Shown here: positions 1-8,952 of the stretch, one piece after another
Layout: each line of letters begins with the position of its first letter
How positions within the stretch are numbered: the stretch's first letter is position 1
Assembly: GCA_018666155.1 (NCBI GenBank)
Contig: JABJAH010000032.1
Location: 17,028 to 81,027 of the forward strand
DNA length: 64,000 nucleotides
Direction: 5' to 3'
Source: Rhodospirillaceae bacterium
GTDB taxonomy: Bacteria > Pseudomonadota > Alphaproteobacteria > Rhodospirillales > Rhodospirillaceae
Notes under the pieces: generated by a model
Databases searched by the model: none
What the model saw: the letters and a program-made list of their open reading frames with translations, nothing else
Told to the model about the DNA's origin: nothing
Made by a program: the position numbers and the translations under genes

Positions 1-1
1 T

Positions 2-499
2 AACCTGATGGATTTTGGTTGTATCCGTGTGTTCAGGCCGGAATTCATAAACGGTGTGATTGATCTGTACCGTGCCGTCGAAACAGGTGATCGTGATCTC
101 GCGGTCCACGCCTACGAGACATGGGGCTTTGTCGGGCTAGACAGCGAAGTGATCGATACATTGAGCCGCTGGGCTTCCTTCATTTATGCACCTCTCCTAG
201 AAGACCGCCCTCGATTAATCGAGGAAACCAATGCGACCGACTATGGCCGAGAAGTCGCCATGGAAGTCCACAGCGACCTCCGCCGTCTTGGCGGGGTGAA
301 GCCTCCACGTGAATTCGTGCTTATGGACCGGGCCGCGATCGGCCTTGGTTCGGTATTCCTGCGCCTTGGCGCTGAGGTCAATTGGCACCGCCTGTTCCAC
401 GACACCATCGCGTCATTTGATCCGAATGTTCTGGCCAAGCGGCAAAAGAAAGCGCTGAAAGCGCATGATCTTGTTCACTGGCTGGAGGAAGGGGCCTAA
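2..499 (+). CDS. ABC1/UbiB-family kinase-like protein, C-terminal part (5' truncated by window)
   Basis: The reading frame is open from the first bases, and the kinase DFG-type motif (NLMDFGCIRVF) lies at its very start, so the N-terminal half lies outside the window. The later segment FVLMDRAAIGLGSVFLRLGAE followed by NWHRLF is typical of the C-terminal lobe of ABC1/AarF/UbiB proteins. Members of this atypical kinase family support ubiquinone biosynthesis or lipid and quinone homeostasis, but some alphaproteobacterial members are not the true UbiB, so I give no symbol. The ATG at 8 is an internal Met, not the start. A Tat-exported DUF1838 gene follows 60 bp downstream on the same strand. Confidence 0.8.
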   Translation, partial: NLMDFGCIRVFRPEFINGVIDLYRAVETGDRDLAVHAYETWGFVGLDSEVIDTLSRWASFIYAPLLEDRPRLIEETNATDYGREVAMEVHSDLRRLGGVKPPREFVLMDRAAIGLGSVFLRLGAEVNWHRLFHDTIASFDPNVLAKRQKKALKAHDLVHWLEEGA

Positions 500-559
500 G
501 GCCTCTGTGCCTGCTCATATCGCTGGTCTAGTTTTTCTCGAACCTTTTGGGAGAGACCG

Positions 560-1465
560 ATGCCAAACCTACCGACATTCAGTCGCCGCGATACTTTTCT
601 ATTTGCCGCCAGTGCTGCCGCCGCAGCGACACCAGCTATGCCAACCCTGGCTTCAGCCGTTCCCCCAGAACTGAATTGGGAAGACCCCGCTGAGCGGGTG
701 CGTATTCAGTCCGCGATGAAAGGGTCGTCAGGGGAAGAGACAATCTATTCATTCTTCCGCTTACACCTCTATGGCTACACCCACGCGGGCAACCTGATTC
801 CGTTCGCGACCATGAGCAATATGAATGTGGGTAAGTGGCGGACTCTTCCAAACGGCAACCAAGCTGCAAAAGTTTTTGAGACAGGCGTTTATACGAAATT
901 TGATTCCGATGAGGTGCTTGAGGTTTGGGAAAACCCGATTACTGGGGAAAAACGTAAGCCCTGGCGGTTTATCGGTGGGCCGTTGTCGGTTGAAATAGGG
1001 CCGGACGGAATGATCACAGGAGAGCTGGCGACCCTCAAGCCAAAGCCGCTGCAACTACAAGTGTTCGGCGACACGGTTATGATCCCGAGCGCATCGGCCT
1101 TTTCGTTTCCGAACCCGATGAGCCCAGAAGCTTATCCGAAGGAATCGGCAGGTGATACGTATTGGTGGGATTCCCATTACGTGTACTTTGCTAATATGAA
1201 GGACGTCGTGAACCGAGAAATCACCAGTGTTCAATCTCACGTTCAATTCCAAAATCTGGTCAGCTGGCATCCATGGTGGGGGATGGGCGGCCAACCCGGA
1301 CGGACGTGGGGACGGGCCTATGGGGCTAAGATTAAGGGGCCGGAAGAGATCCCCGCAGCCTATCGAAAGGCTCTTGAGGACCAGACTCCGGAGATTTTTG
1401 ATACGGACAACTGGACCGAGCCGAGGGATGATTTCCCGGAATATATGGCGGATCGCCACGGCTAG
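560..1465 (+). CDS. DUF1838 family protein with Tat signal peptide
   Basis: This is a 301-residue protein. Its N-terminus carries a twin-arginine motif (SRRDTFLF) followed by an alanine-rich hydrophobic stretch and a probable cleavage site near residue 32, so export of a folded protein by Tat is likely. The mature part, rich in Trp and Tyr (for example KPWRFIGGPLSVEIG and YWWDSHYVYF), resembles the DUF1838 family, whose function is unknown. The ATG at 560 is preceded by a GGGAGAG ribosome site at about 550. Nothing in the neighbours fixes a role. The family call rests on recall of its pattern; the Tat signal is seen directly. Confidence 0.7.
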   Translation: MPNLPTFSRRDTFLFAASAAAAATPAMPTLASAVPPELNWEDPAERVRIQSAMKGSSGEETIYSFFRLHLYGYTHAGNLIPFATMSNMNVGKWRTLPNGNQAAKVFETGVYTKFDSDEVLEVWENPITGEKRKPWRFIGGPLSVEIGPDGMITGELATLKPKPLQLQVFGDTVMIPSASAFSFPNPMSPEAYPKESAGDTYWWDSHYVYFANMKDVVNREITSVQSHVQFQNLVSWHPWWGMGGQPGRTWGRAYGAKIKGPEEIPAAYRKALEDQTPEIFDTDNWTEPRDDFPEYMADRHG

Positions 1466-1506
1466 AGCGCTTTGCGGAGCTGATCGAAGGAGGCGGAATC
1501 GTGTAA

Positions 1507-1522
1507 CACCGCCTTGGCGGTG
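1507..1522. repeat. Perfect short inverted repeat, possible weak terminator
   Basis: CACCGCC and GGCGGTG form a perfect palindrome with a two-base centre just after the DUF1838 gene. No T-run follows on either strand, so intrinsic termination is uncertain. The rest of the gap up to 1656 shows no gene. Confidence 0.25.
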
Positions 1523-1656
1523 GCCATGCTGCGAGCTAGTCTTAACTTAAGTGGTGCGCCTAGCCGGGCGGTGGTCACAAGATGCGTTCAGTTTGATAGG
1601 TGAGACCCGGATTTCAATTGAATGGCTCTTAAGTAGGGCCGCAGGGGAGAATAAAT

Positions 1657-2316
1657 ATGACTTTCAAGACCCGTCTGATGACGACACTAGGCAGCGCTGC
1701 TTTATGCGCTGGCCTGTCCATGGCTGCTGCCGGATCAGCATCAGCCCACAACGTTCTTAACGTAAGTGAAGCACCAGCAGGGCATTTGTTCCCGATGGTT
1801 CTGAACGTCAATCATGGCTGTAAGGGCGCCCCGGTTATTGGCGCACGTGTCCAAATTCCCGATGGCATTGTTGATGCGAAAGCGGTCGATAAGCAGGGCT
1901 GGGAAATCGAGTACAAGATGCGTGAACTGGAAACGCCGGTCATGCTTCACGGTCGTGAAGTGAAAGAGGTCATCGGCGAAATCGTCTGGAAGAACCCGGC
2001 CGACACCATTCCATCGGATGGTTGGGCAACTTTCGAGTTCCGCGGCACGATCCCTAAAGAAGTTGGCAAGGTCATGCACTTCAAGAACATCACTGTTTGC
2101 GAAGGCGGTAAGACCGACCCGTACGTCGATCTGCCGGAACAAGCGCTTGATGTGAACGATCCTGAGTTTGCCAAAAAGGCATGGGCGTTCATGACCGCGA
2201 CACCTGGGCCAGCGCCGATGGTTATCGTTCGCAAGGCCAAGGGCCAGTACCCGTGGGAGTGGACACCGGAACAAGTTCGCGGTGATGCGTCAGCACAAGA
2301 AGCGATGGCGCGCTAA
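1657..2316 (+). CDS. YcnI-like (DUF1775) exported protein, probable copper binding
   Basis: This is a 219-residue protein with a Sec signal peptide of about 30 residues ending SASA, so the mature chain begins at His31 (HNVLNVSEAPAG). A His directly after the cleavage site followed by a Glu and PAG is the signature of the YcnI/DUF1775 domain, and its relatives bind copper through that N-terminal His. The segments NHGCKGAPVIGARVQIPDG and QGWEIEYKM also fit the family. The C-terminal 40 residues are less typical. A clear AGGGGAGA ribosome site precedes the ATG and a strong terminator follows. No copper chaperone or permease gene is adjacent, so a role in copper handling is inferred from the family only. 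Confidence 0.75.
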   Translation: MTFKTRLMTTLGSAALCAGLSMAAAGSASAHNVLNVSEAPAGHLFPMVLNVNHGCKGAPVIGARVQIPDGIVDAKAVDKQGWEIEYKMRELETPVMLHGREVKEVIGEIVWKNPADTIPSDGWATFEFRGTIPKEVGKVMHFKNITVCEGGKTDPYVDLPEQALDVNDPEFAKKAWAFMTATPGPAPMVIVRKAKGQYPWEWTPEQVRGDASAQEAMAR

Positions 2317-2337
2317 TCGCAAACACTTCGTTTTTGA

Positions 2338-2374
2338 GAAAACCCCGTCTCTTAGGTGAGGCGGGGTTTTTTTA
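2338..2374. terminator. Rho-independent terminator, probably bidirectional
   Basis: AACCCCGTCTC and GAGGCGGGGTT form a stem with a six-base loop, followed by seven T on the plus strand. On the minus strand the stem is also followed by TTTTC and more T. It separates the YcnI-like gene from the convergent gene, whose TAA stop overlaps the T-run. Confidence 0.9.
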
Positions 2375-2947
2375 TCGCCGCGGCCTGTCGCAGAATTCCT
2401 CGAACGCGGCCGCATGGCCGGCCATGCCTTTTTCGATCATGGCGCGCATCAAGTTATCACCGAGGTCAGCAATGCCGACGAAGATGTCTGCCTTGGAGCC
2501 AAGGATGCTGGCCAAAGCGCTGGCGCGTATTTGGGGTGAAAGAGAGTCAAAAACGTCTCGGCATTTCACAATTGATAAGCCGTCGAGAAGATCATCATGA
2601 CCGCTCTCCGACAGGTTCTGTGCACCGATTGTAAAGGCGGCAAAATCGAGCAGGCCTGGAGACAACCCTTCAGCGCGGGTCAAAACTTTTTCCGATGCGG
2701 CTGGATTCAATTTTGCTGTCGGCGCGGCATAGGCTTTGGCCCGTCTTATTCGGCCGTAGACAACGTCGTCCTGTCCACCAGAGCGCCCGGACCATTCTGG
2801 TTCACTTAAGAGAGAGCTTTCCGGAAAATCAGTTTCTGTACCGTTCGGCAATGAACAATAGACGATGCCACCAGCAACTTCTTCGACCGTGTAGGGGTGC
2901 CCGTCCTTGGTGTAGGCCGTCGAGCCAACTGGAAATCTCTCCGTCAT
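2372..2947 (-). CDS. Hypothetical protein, 191 aa
   Basis: I do not recognise this protein. It has no signal peptide or membrane segment. The first 45 residues (FPVGSTAYTKDGHPYTVEEVAGGIVYCSL) look like a small beta-rich domain, followed by a charged linker and an alanine-rich helical C-terminal half. Its stop codon lies inside the terminator T-run. It is probably the last gene of a minus-strand unit with the DUF3108 and membrane-protein genes, 12 bp behind the latter. The ribosome site (AAGAAAG) is weak. Confidence 0.6.
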   Translation of the reverse strand: MTERFPVGSTAYTKDGHPYTVEEVAGGIVYCSLPNGTETDFPESSLLSEPEWSGRSGGQDDVVYGRIRRAKAYAAPTAKLNPAASEKVLTRAEGLSPGLLDFAAFTIGAQNLSESGHDDLLDGLSIVKCRDVFDSLSPQIRASALASILGSKADIFVGIADLGDNLMRAMIEKGMAGHAAAFEEFCDRPRR

Positions 2948-2959
2948 AGTTTTTCTTTC

Positions 2960-3760
2960 TTAGGGGCGGGTTATATCTGCCCGTGGTCGGCCTTCTGGAT
3001 TGTGCTGCGGTAGTATTGCAGAAGCGGGCCCCCAAAAGGGTGGAAAGTGCATGACCAATACAGAGATTGTCAGAGCGACAACTTGTCCCAGAATAAAGAC
3101 ATAAGGGTTCGCGAAAAGCGCGAGGTGTCCGAGGCTCAATATCAGATTCGGGAAATGGGCCAGTAGGATCTTCTTTTGGTTACTTTCTAGGATGTTGTGG
3201 TCCGGTGAGACTCGGCTATCCCAATACTTGGCATGCCAGAGGCCGTTCAGGGTGCCGCCGACGAGAAAAGTACCCACCGCTGCTGCAACCGGCCCGAGCC
3301 CCGTCTTTTCGAATATCGACCAAATACTGAGCAGCAATTCGCCGGTGGCAAATCCCCAGGCAATACCAAAGGGAATGACGACGACCAGCACTAGAGGTCT
3401 ACCGTAAGAAACCGTGCCCTTGCGCCAAATCACGCCATAGCCGAACAAGATGACGACCGTCAAAGCTGCCGTGCAGGCCAACCATAGTGGGTCACTGAGT
3501 TGATCCGGTCGTACGACCGGCACTGATCGCAAAGTGGGCATGACTCCCGCAGCCCACGACACAAGAAAGCAGGTGAAAAAGTACAGTCCGGCGCGTAGCC
3601 ACGCTCGCTGCGGATCATAGACGCCCGTTGGTCTTCGCCGGTTTAGCCGAAATAGTGAAAGTCCTAAAACCAGGAGAACGGCCAAAGACCCTAGGACAAA
3701 ACGGATTTCCCATGGCTCGCTGAACAAAACTCGAACTGGAATTATAAGTTCAGATGTCAC
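2960..3760 (-). CDS. Hypothetical integral membrane protein, 266 aa
   Basis: I do not recognise the family. At least six hydrophobic segments are visible, beginning with FVLGSLAVLLVLGLSLF near residue 22 and ending with YVFILGQVVALTISVLVMHF near residue 220, so it is a polytopic inner-membrane protein. A HAKYWDSR stretch follows the fourth or fifth segment. The start is GTG at 3760, overlapping by four bases the stop of the upstream DUF3108 gene, which suggests translational coupling. Confidence 0.6.
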   Translation of the reverse strand: MTSELIIPVRVLFSEPWEIRFVLGSLAVLLVLGLSLFRLNRRRPTGVYDPQRAWLRAGLYFFTCFLVSWAAGVMPTLRSVPVVRPDQLSDPLWLACTAALTVVILFGYGVIWRKGTVSYGRPLVLVVVIPFGIAWGFATGELLLSIWSIFEKTGLGPVAAAVGTFLVGGTLNGLWHAKYWDSRVSPDHNILESNQKKILLAHFPNLILSLGHLALFANPYVFILGQVVALTISVLVMHFPPFWGPASAILPQHNPEGRPRADITRP

Positions 3761-4665
3761 GGGATCTCAGCATCTGCGGTCCCGGCCTGTGCAATCTGTT
3801 CACAGGTCGCTGTATCGACCCGGCAGTCCGCAGTCAGGTTCATAACACTGGTAAAAGCGCGACCCTCTAAAATGATCTGGACCGGTATAAACCGATCATC
3901 TGGGCTAAAGAGTATTTTGCCGCCGCTGTCCTGCATCGATTCTGTGCGCTCACGGTCGAATCCAAATACCGGCTCTATACCGGCGATCACCGGCACCAGT
4001 TCGACATCTTCGCCGCCGATCCAGAACAGGCGGGGAGCCTCAACTCGACCGACTAAGTCGTACCGTCTGCGGCCATCGTATACGGGTATTCGGAACTCAT
4101 TTTCACGATGATGAACAATCTGCCCTCTTGCCGCGACAAAGGCGGCCATAGGGTCAAAGACTCCAACGCGCATATCGTCAGGGACCGGCTCCGGCGCTTT
4201 GCGGCCACGGTTCCAGTCGAGATCATCGAGGGCGATATCTTCGCCTGTCAAAGGATTAAAAGTTCGTTCGATAGGTCGCGCCAGGCCCGTCGTCAGATCA
4301 TAGGCAATCGTCAGGGAGGATGAGATTTCCTCAGCAGCCCAGGCGCGATCAAATTGCCGAGGAACCGGGGTCGGGCCTTGGCCGGTTTCAATGACGAAAG
4401 TGCCATCACCTTTAACTTCGGCCCTGAAATCTTGGAACCAGCGGGCCATACCGCGTGTTTCCATCGTTAGCGTCGTCCGGTAGCCGGTTTCATTTTCGTC
4501 AAATTCAGCGAGAAAATCAGCCACATGCAATCCGCCGACTTTGAGATCGTAAGCCAGGCGCTCGGACAAGTTATTGAGGGAAGCGGCAGAAACTGGTCCG
4601 CCTGCGAGGCTGAGGGCCATGCTAAGGGCTGGGACGGCGGCTAAGAATGAGGCGATGTGGCGCAT
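3757..4665 (-). CDS. DUF3108 domain protein, exported
   Basis: This is a 302-residue protein with a Sec signal peptide ending near residue 28 (GGPVSA|ASLNN). The mature start LAYDLKVGGLHVADFLAEF and the repeated beta-strand pattern match DUF3108, a periplasmic domain of unknown function common in Proteobacteria. No Shine-Dalgarno-like sequence is obvious before the ATG. It is the first gene of a likely three-gene minus-strand unit, with a GTG overlap to the membrane-protein gene. Confidence 0.7.
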   Translation of the reverse strand: MRHIASFLAAVPALSMALSLAGGPVSAASLNNLSERLAYDLKVGGLHVADFLAEFDENETGYRTTLTMETRGMARWFQDFRAEVKGDGTFVIETGQGPTPVPRQFDRAWAAEEISSSLTIAYDLTTGLARPIERTFNPLTGEDIALDDLDWNRGRKAPEPVPDDMRVGVFDPMAAFVAARGQIVHHRENEFRIPVYDGRRRYDLVGRVEAPRLFWIGGEDVELVPVIAGIEPVFGFDRERTESMQDSGGKILFSPDDRFIPVQIILEGRAFTSVMNLTADCRVDTATCEQIAQAGTADAEIP

Positions 4666-4859
4666 AGGAGATGGTGGTCCAACTGCTAAATACGAGTGCC
4701 GACGATGAGCGCACTGTATTGGATTTAAATGGTGCGTACACCCCCGCTAACATCGGGCTGATCGCCCTGTGGCGGGCGTGGGGCCTGACACCTCGACCCC
4801 TTCACAAAGGCCAGGGGGTAGGGCATAAGGGATAGGTAAAGTTTAGGTGCAGGGGTGCC

Positions 4860-6023
4860 ATGAAGATCGCAGTTTTGAAGGAACGCCGGCCCGGGGAGAC
4901 CCGCGTCGCAGCGACTCCCGAGACGGTTAAGAAATTCATTGGTCTAGCGTGCGGCGTAGTTGTCGAAAGTGGCGCCGGTGATTCGTCTCACATTTCCGAT
5001 TCTGCCTTTGAGGAGGCGGGTGCCAGCATTGCTCAATCGGCTGCAGATGCTGTCAAAGGCGCGGACGTCATTCTCAAAGTCGCGCGCCCGATGACCGGTG
5101 CGGATGGAGAGAACGAAGTTTCGGGACTGCCTGCAAACACGATTCTGGTTTCCTCGCTCCAGGCGCTCACGGAAAAGGACACCGTTGAGGCGCTCGCGAC
5201 GCAAAAGGTAACAGCCTTTGCGATGGAACTGATGCCACGCATTTCCCGCGCTCAATCCATGGATATCCTTTCGTCGCAGTCAAATTTATCGGGCTACAAA
5301 GCCGTTATCGATGCGGCTGCGACATTTGGTCGGGCGATGCCGATGATGATGACTGCTGCCGGTACAATCGCACCCGCGCGGGTGCTTGTTTTTGGCGCGG
5401 GCGTTGCGGGGCTACAGGCCATCGCGACGGCAAAACGACTGGGCGCTGTCGTTATGGCGACAGATGTCCGCTATGCCGCCAAAGAGCAGGTCGAGAGTCT
5501 CGGTGGAAAGTTTATCGTCGTCGATGAAGAAGCGATGAAGGCGGCCGAGACTGAAGGCGGCTACGCGAAAGAAATGAGCGACGAGTTTAAGCAAAAGCAG
5601 GCTGACGCCGTGCGTGCGGAAGTCATCAAAGCTGACATCGTCATTACCACAGCCCTTATTCCAGGGCGCCCAGCGCCGAAGCTGGTTGCCGCCGATGTGG
5701 TGGCCGATATGAAGCCCGGTTCAATCATCGTCGACCTTGCCGTTGAATCAGGCGGTAACGTTGAAGGTTCTCAATTCGGCGAGACGGTGATGACAGATAA
5801 TGGTGTGACTATTATCGGGCACGCGAACATGCCGGCGCGGTTGGCTCGAGACTCAAGCGCCCTGTTCTCCCGCAATCTATTTAACTTCTTGTCCACCATG
5901 ATCGACAAGGAAACCGGTAACCTTGCTATTGATTGGGACGACGATGTCGTCACCGGCACATTGGTGACCAAAGACGGCAATGTTGTGCATCCCCGACTGA
6001 CCGGGGAAGGAGGCAACTCATGA
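4860..6023 (+). CDS. pntAA: Proton-translocating NAD(P) transhydrogenase, alpha subunit part 1 (NAD-binding)
   Basis: This 387-residue protein is the soluble NAD(H)-binding domain I of transhydrogenase, which couples hydride transfer from NADH to NADP+ with proton entry. The start MKIAVLKERRPGETRVAATP, the RSAQ-like segment (PRISRAQSMDILSSQSNLSGYKAV) and the nucleotide fold at VLVFGAGVAGLQAIATAKRLGA are diagnostic. The alpha subunit is split, as in Rhodospirillum: the membrane part is encoded by the next gene, whose ATG overlaps this TGA stop. Confidence 0.97.
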   Translation: MKIAVLKERRPGETRVAATPETVKKFIGLACGVVVESGAGDSSHISDSAFEEAGASIAQSAADAVKGADVILKVARPMTGADGENEVSGLPANTILVSSLQALTEKDTVEALATQKVTAFAMELMPRISRAQSMDILSSQSNLSGYKAVIDAAATFGRAMPMMMTAAGTIAPARVLVFGAGVAGLQAIATAKRLGAVVMATDVRYAAKEQVESLGGKFIVVDEEAMKAAETEGGYAKEMSDEFKQKQADAVRAEVIKADIVITTALIPGRPAPKLVAADVVADMKPGSIIVDLAVESGGNVEGSQFGETVMTDNGVTIIGHANMPARLARDSSALFSRNLFNFLSTMIDKETGNLAIDWDDDVVTGTLVTKDGNVVHPRLTGEGGNS

Positions 6024-6433
6024 ACACCCAAGCCGTTCCCGAGGCTGCTCAAGGCCTGGCCGACCAGGCTGAGATGTTGGCAGAGAATGCGGAAATGCTG
6101 GCCGCGCAAGCCGGACAATTGGCTATGCAAGCGCAAGCCGCCGGGGGCGGAAACGAATTCTGGTACCTCGTTACCATTTTCGTGCTGGCCGTTTTCGTTG
6201 GATTTTATGTCGTATGGAGTGTCACTCCAGCTCTTCATTCACCGCTGATGGCGGTCACCAATGCGGTGTCGTCGGTGATCATTGTTGGGGCTCTCATTGC
6301 AACTGGGCCGGAAGCGTTTACGACGTCAAAAGTACTTGGCTTTTTTGCGGTTATTCTTGCATCCGTGAATATATTCGGCGGATTCATTGTGACCCAGCGC
6401 ATGTTGGCCATGTTCAAGAAAAAAGCGAAGTAG
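6020..6433 (+). CDS. pntAB: NAD(P) transhydrogenase, alpha subunit part 2 (membrane)
   Basis: This 137-residue protein starts at the ATG overlapping the pntAA stop, preceded by GGAAGGAGG. The first 40 residues are an Ala/Gln/Met-rich amphipathic stretch (repeats of LA-x-QA). Three to four membrane helices follow (FWYLVTIFVLAVFVGFYVV, AVTNAVSSVIIVGALIAT, VLGFFAVILASVNIFGGF). It forms part of the proton channel together with PntB. A reading frame open further upstream is not the true start. Confidence 0.95.
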   Translation: MNTQAVPEAAQGLADQAEMLAENAEMLAAQAGQLAMQAQAAGGGNEFWYLVTIFVLAVFVGFYVVWSVTPALHSPLMAVTNAVSSVIIVGALIATGPEAFTTSKVLGFFAVILASVNIFGGFIVTQRMLAMFKKKAK

Positions 6434-6442
6434 GGAACAGTT

Positions 6443-7831
6443 ATGGCACAAGGCGCTACACTACTCGCTTACCTCGTCTCAGGTGTTTTCTTCATCCTGA
6501 CTTTGCGTGGGTTGTCGTCTCCTGAGACGGCGCGCCGCGGTAACACCTTTGGCATGGTCGGTATGACCATCGCTATTGTTACGACTTTGATTTCGCCGGA
6601 AGTGACAGCCTACGTCTGGATTGTCGTCGGCATTTTGATCGGTGGTACCGCTGGCACGATAATCGCCAAACGTATTGAAATGACGGCATTGCCGCAGCTT
6701 GTCGCGGCGTTCCACAGTCTGGTTGGTATGGCGGCTGTACTCGTTTCATTTGGGGCGTTACTTGCGCCAGAGGCCTACGGGATCGGTGTTGTTGGGGCAA
6801 TCAAGACCAGCAGTTTGGTGGAAATGTCGATCGGTCTTGCGATTGGGGCTATCACTTTCTCAGGGTCAGTCATCGCCTTTGCAAAGCTGCAAGGCCTTAT
6901 GTCGGGTAAACCGCTCGTTTTTCCGGGTCAGCATGCGCTCAATGCGCTCCTCGGCATCACTTTGCTCGTGCTCGTGATTTGGTTCTGCAACACGGAAAGC
7001 GTATCGCTGTTTCTACTGATCGCTCTGCTGAGTTTTGCGCTCGGCTTTCTTCTTATTCTCCCCATTGGCGGGGCCGACATGCCGGTCGTGGTGTCGATGC
7101 TCAATTCCTATTCAGGTTGGGCGGCAGCAGGGATCGGTTTCACCTTAGGTAACTCTCTGTTGATTATTGTCGGCGCGTTGGTCGGCTCGTCCGGTGCAAT
7201 TTTGTCCTACATCATGTGTAAGGGCATGAATCGGTCCATCGTCAATGTCATCCTCGGGGGCTTCGGCGGGGACGCTGCAGCTGGGCCAGCAGCGGCAACG
7301 GGTGACAGAAGTGTAAAGTCTGGTGCTGGTGAAGATGCCGCATTCATTATGAGCAACGCGTCTAAAGTGATCATTGTTCCGGGATACGGCATGGCGGTTG
7401 CGCAGGCGCAACACGCACTACGCGAGATGGCCGACAAGTTGAAGGCCGAAGGCGTGGACGTGCGGTACGCTATTCATCCCGTCGCGGGACGGATGCCTGG
7501 ACACATGAACGTGCTCCTTGCTGAGGCGAATGTCCCCTATGACGAAGTATTTGAGTTGGAAGAGATCAACAACGAATTCAGCACGGCAGACGTGGTTTAT
7601 GTGATTGGCGCCAACGACGTCACCAATCCAGTGGCGAAGACCGACCCTCAAAGCCCGATCTACGGCATGCCGATCCTTGACGTTGAAAAGGCAAAAACTG
7701 TCCTGTTCGTTAAAAGGTCGATGTCGGCGGGTTATGCCGGCGTCGACAATGAATTGTTCTTCCGTGATAACACGATGATGTTGTTCGGCGACGCCAAAAA
7801 AATGACGGAAAAGATCGTCCAATCTCTCTAA
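6443..7831 (+). CDS. pntB: NAD(P) transhydrogenase, beta subunit
   Basis: This 462-residue protein has about nine membrane helices in the first 270 residues, then the soluble NADP(H)-binding domain III. Domain III carries KVIIVPGYGMAVAQAQHALREM, the YAIHPVAGRMPGHMNVLLAEA loop and the YVIGANDVTNPVA segment typical of PntB. It lies nine bases after pntAB with its own GGGAAC site. Together the three genes supply NADPH from NADH using proton motive force. Confidence 0.97.
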   Translation: MAQGATLLAYLVSGVFFILTLRGLSSPETARRGNTFGMVGMTIAIVTTLISPEVTAYVWIVVGILIGGTAGTIIAKRIEMTALPQLVAAFHSLVGMAAVLVSFGALLAPEAYGIGVVGAIKTSSLVEMSIGLAIGAITFSGSVIAFAKLQGLMSGKPLVFPGQHALNALLGITLLVLVIWFCNTESVSLFLLIALLSFALGFLLILPIGGADMPVVVSMLNSYSGWAAAGIGFTLGNSLLIIVGALVGSSGAILSYIMCKGMNRSIVNVILGGFGGDAAAGPAAATGDRSVKSGAGEDAAFIMSNASKVIIVPGYGMAVAQAQHALREMADKLKAEGVDVRYAIHPVAGRMPGHMNVLLAEANVPYDEVFELEEINNEFSTADVVYVIGANDVTNPVAKTDPQSPIYGMPILDVEKAKTVLFVKRSMSAGYAGVDNELFFRDNTMMLFGDAKKMTEKIVQSL

Positions 7832-7875
7832 GGCTTCGTACAAAGAACCAGTGTGACCCCATAAGGCACTTCTCC

Positions 7876-8946
7876 ATGAGTAAAGACCTCCATAGCGGCC
7901 TGTCCCGCCGCCAGGTGCTGACAGGCACCACAGCCGTCGTCGCGGCAACGTCTTTGTCCGCTTGTGGCGGGGATGAGGAAGAAGCCCCGGTTATTCGGCC
8001 AGATGGTGTTCCGATGGGCAGTTTTGGCGAAGAGTCGACTGCAGATGAGGTGACGGCGGGTCTCGATCTATCTGGCAAAACAGCGGTCATCACGGGCTGC
8101 AATTCTGGCCTTGGCTATGAAACCATGCGTGTGCTGGCCTCCCGTGGTGCTCATGTATTTGGCATCGCGCGCAATATGGAAAAGGCGACGGACGCCTGTA
8201 ATTCAGTGGACGGAAAAACGACACCATTCGCTGGAGATCTTGAGAATTTCGAAACGATGGCTGCTTGTGCAGACGCGATTGGTGCGACTGGCACGCCTAT
8301 CGATATGTTGATTCTCAACGCGGGCGTTATGGCGCTCCCAGAACTGCAGCAGGTCAACGGCATTGAACGCCATTTTGTCATCAACCACTTAGGGCACTTT
8401 ATCCTGGCCAACAGGTTGATGGAGCAAGTTAAGGCGGCCCCGCAAGGTCGGTTTGTGACCGTCGGGTCACAAGGGTATCTCTGGGCGCCAGACGACGGCA
8501 TTCAGTTCGATAAGTTGGACGGCACATGGGATGAATATGTGCCCAATGACGCCTATGGGCATTCCAAGTTGGCCAATGGTTTGTTCTCGCTGGAACTCGC
8601 ACGGCGTCTAGAAGGGTCGACGGCGACGTCAAATGTTATTCATCCGGGAGTGATAAATACCAATTTAGGGCGCCACTATCCGATCTATATCAAGATATTT
8701 GCAGGTCTATTCAGCTGGGCGTTGCCGTTCTTTAAATCTGTTGAGGCCGGCGCAGCCACGGAAACCTATGTGGCCACTGCGCCCGCACTGTCAGAAACAA
8801 GCGGATTCTATTTTGAGGACTGCAACCCCGTCGTTGCTGGTCACAACATGGAAAACGCGGCCATGGCTGAGAGGCTCTGGACCGTTTCAGAAGGTCTTAC
8901 ACAGGCCTACCTTGGATCGACGGACGATAGCGCCGAGCAAAGCTAA
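7876..8946 (+). CDS. Short-chain dehydrogenase/reductase with Tat lipoprotein signal
   Basis: This 356-residue protein begins with a twin-arginine motif (SRRQVLTG, residues 10-17), a hydrophobic stretch and a lipobox (LSAC, Cys30), so it is predicted to be exported folded and lipid-anchored. The SDR fold follows: the nucleotide motif TGCNSGLG (73-80), LNAG (148-151), Ser198 and YGHSK (Tyr227, Lys231), so the catalytic set is complete. Its closest overall look is the retinol dehydrogenase/WW-domain oxidoreductase-like group; the substrate is unknown. Tat export would allow its NAD(P) to be carried out already bound. It lies convergent to the NADP-oxidoreductase cluster. Confidence 0.85.
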   Translation: MSKDLHSGLSRRQVLTGTTAVVAATSLSACGGDEEEAPVIRPDGVPMGSFGEESTADEVTAGLDLSGKTAVITGCNSGLGYETMRVLASRGAHVFGIARNMEKATDACNSVDGKTTPFAGDLENFETMAACADAIGATGTPIDMLILNAGVMALPELQQVNGIERHFVINHLGHFILANRLMEQVKAAPQGRFVTVGSQGYLWAPDDGIQFDKLDGTWDEYVPNDAYGHSKLANGLFSLELARRLEGSTATSNVIHPGVINTNLGRHYPIYIKIFAGLFSWALPFFKSVEAGAATETYVATAPALSETSGFYFEDCNPVVAGHNMENAAMAERLWTVSEGLTQAYLGSTDDSAEQS

Positions 8947-8952
8947 CTCGGT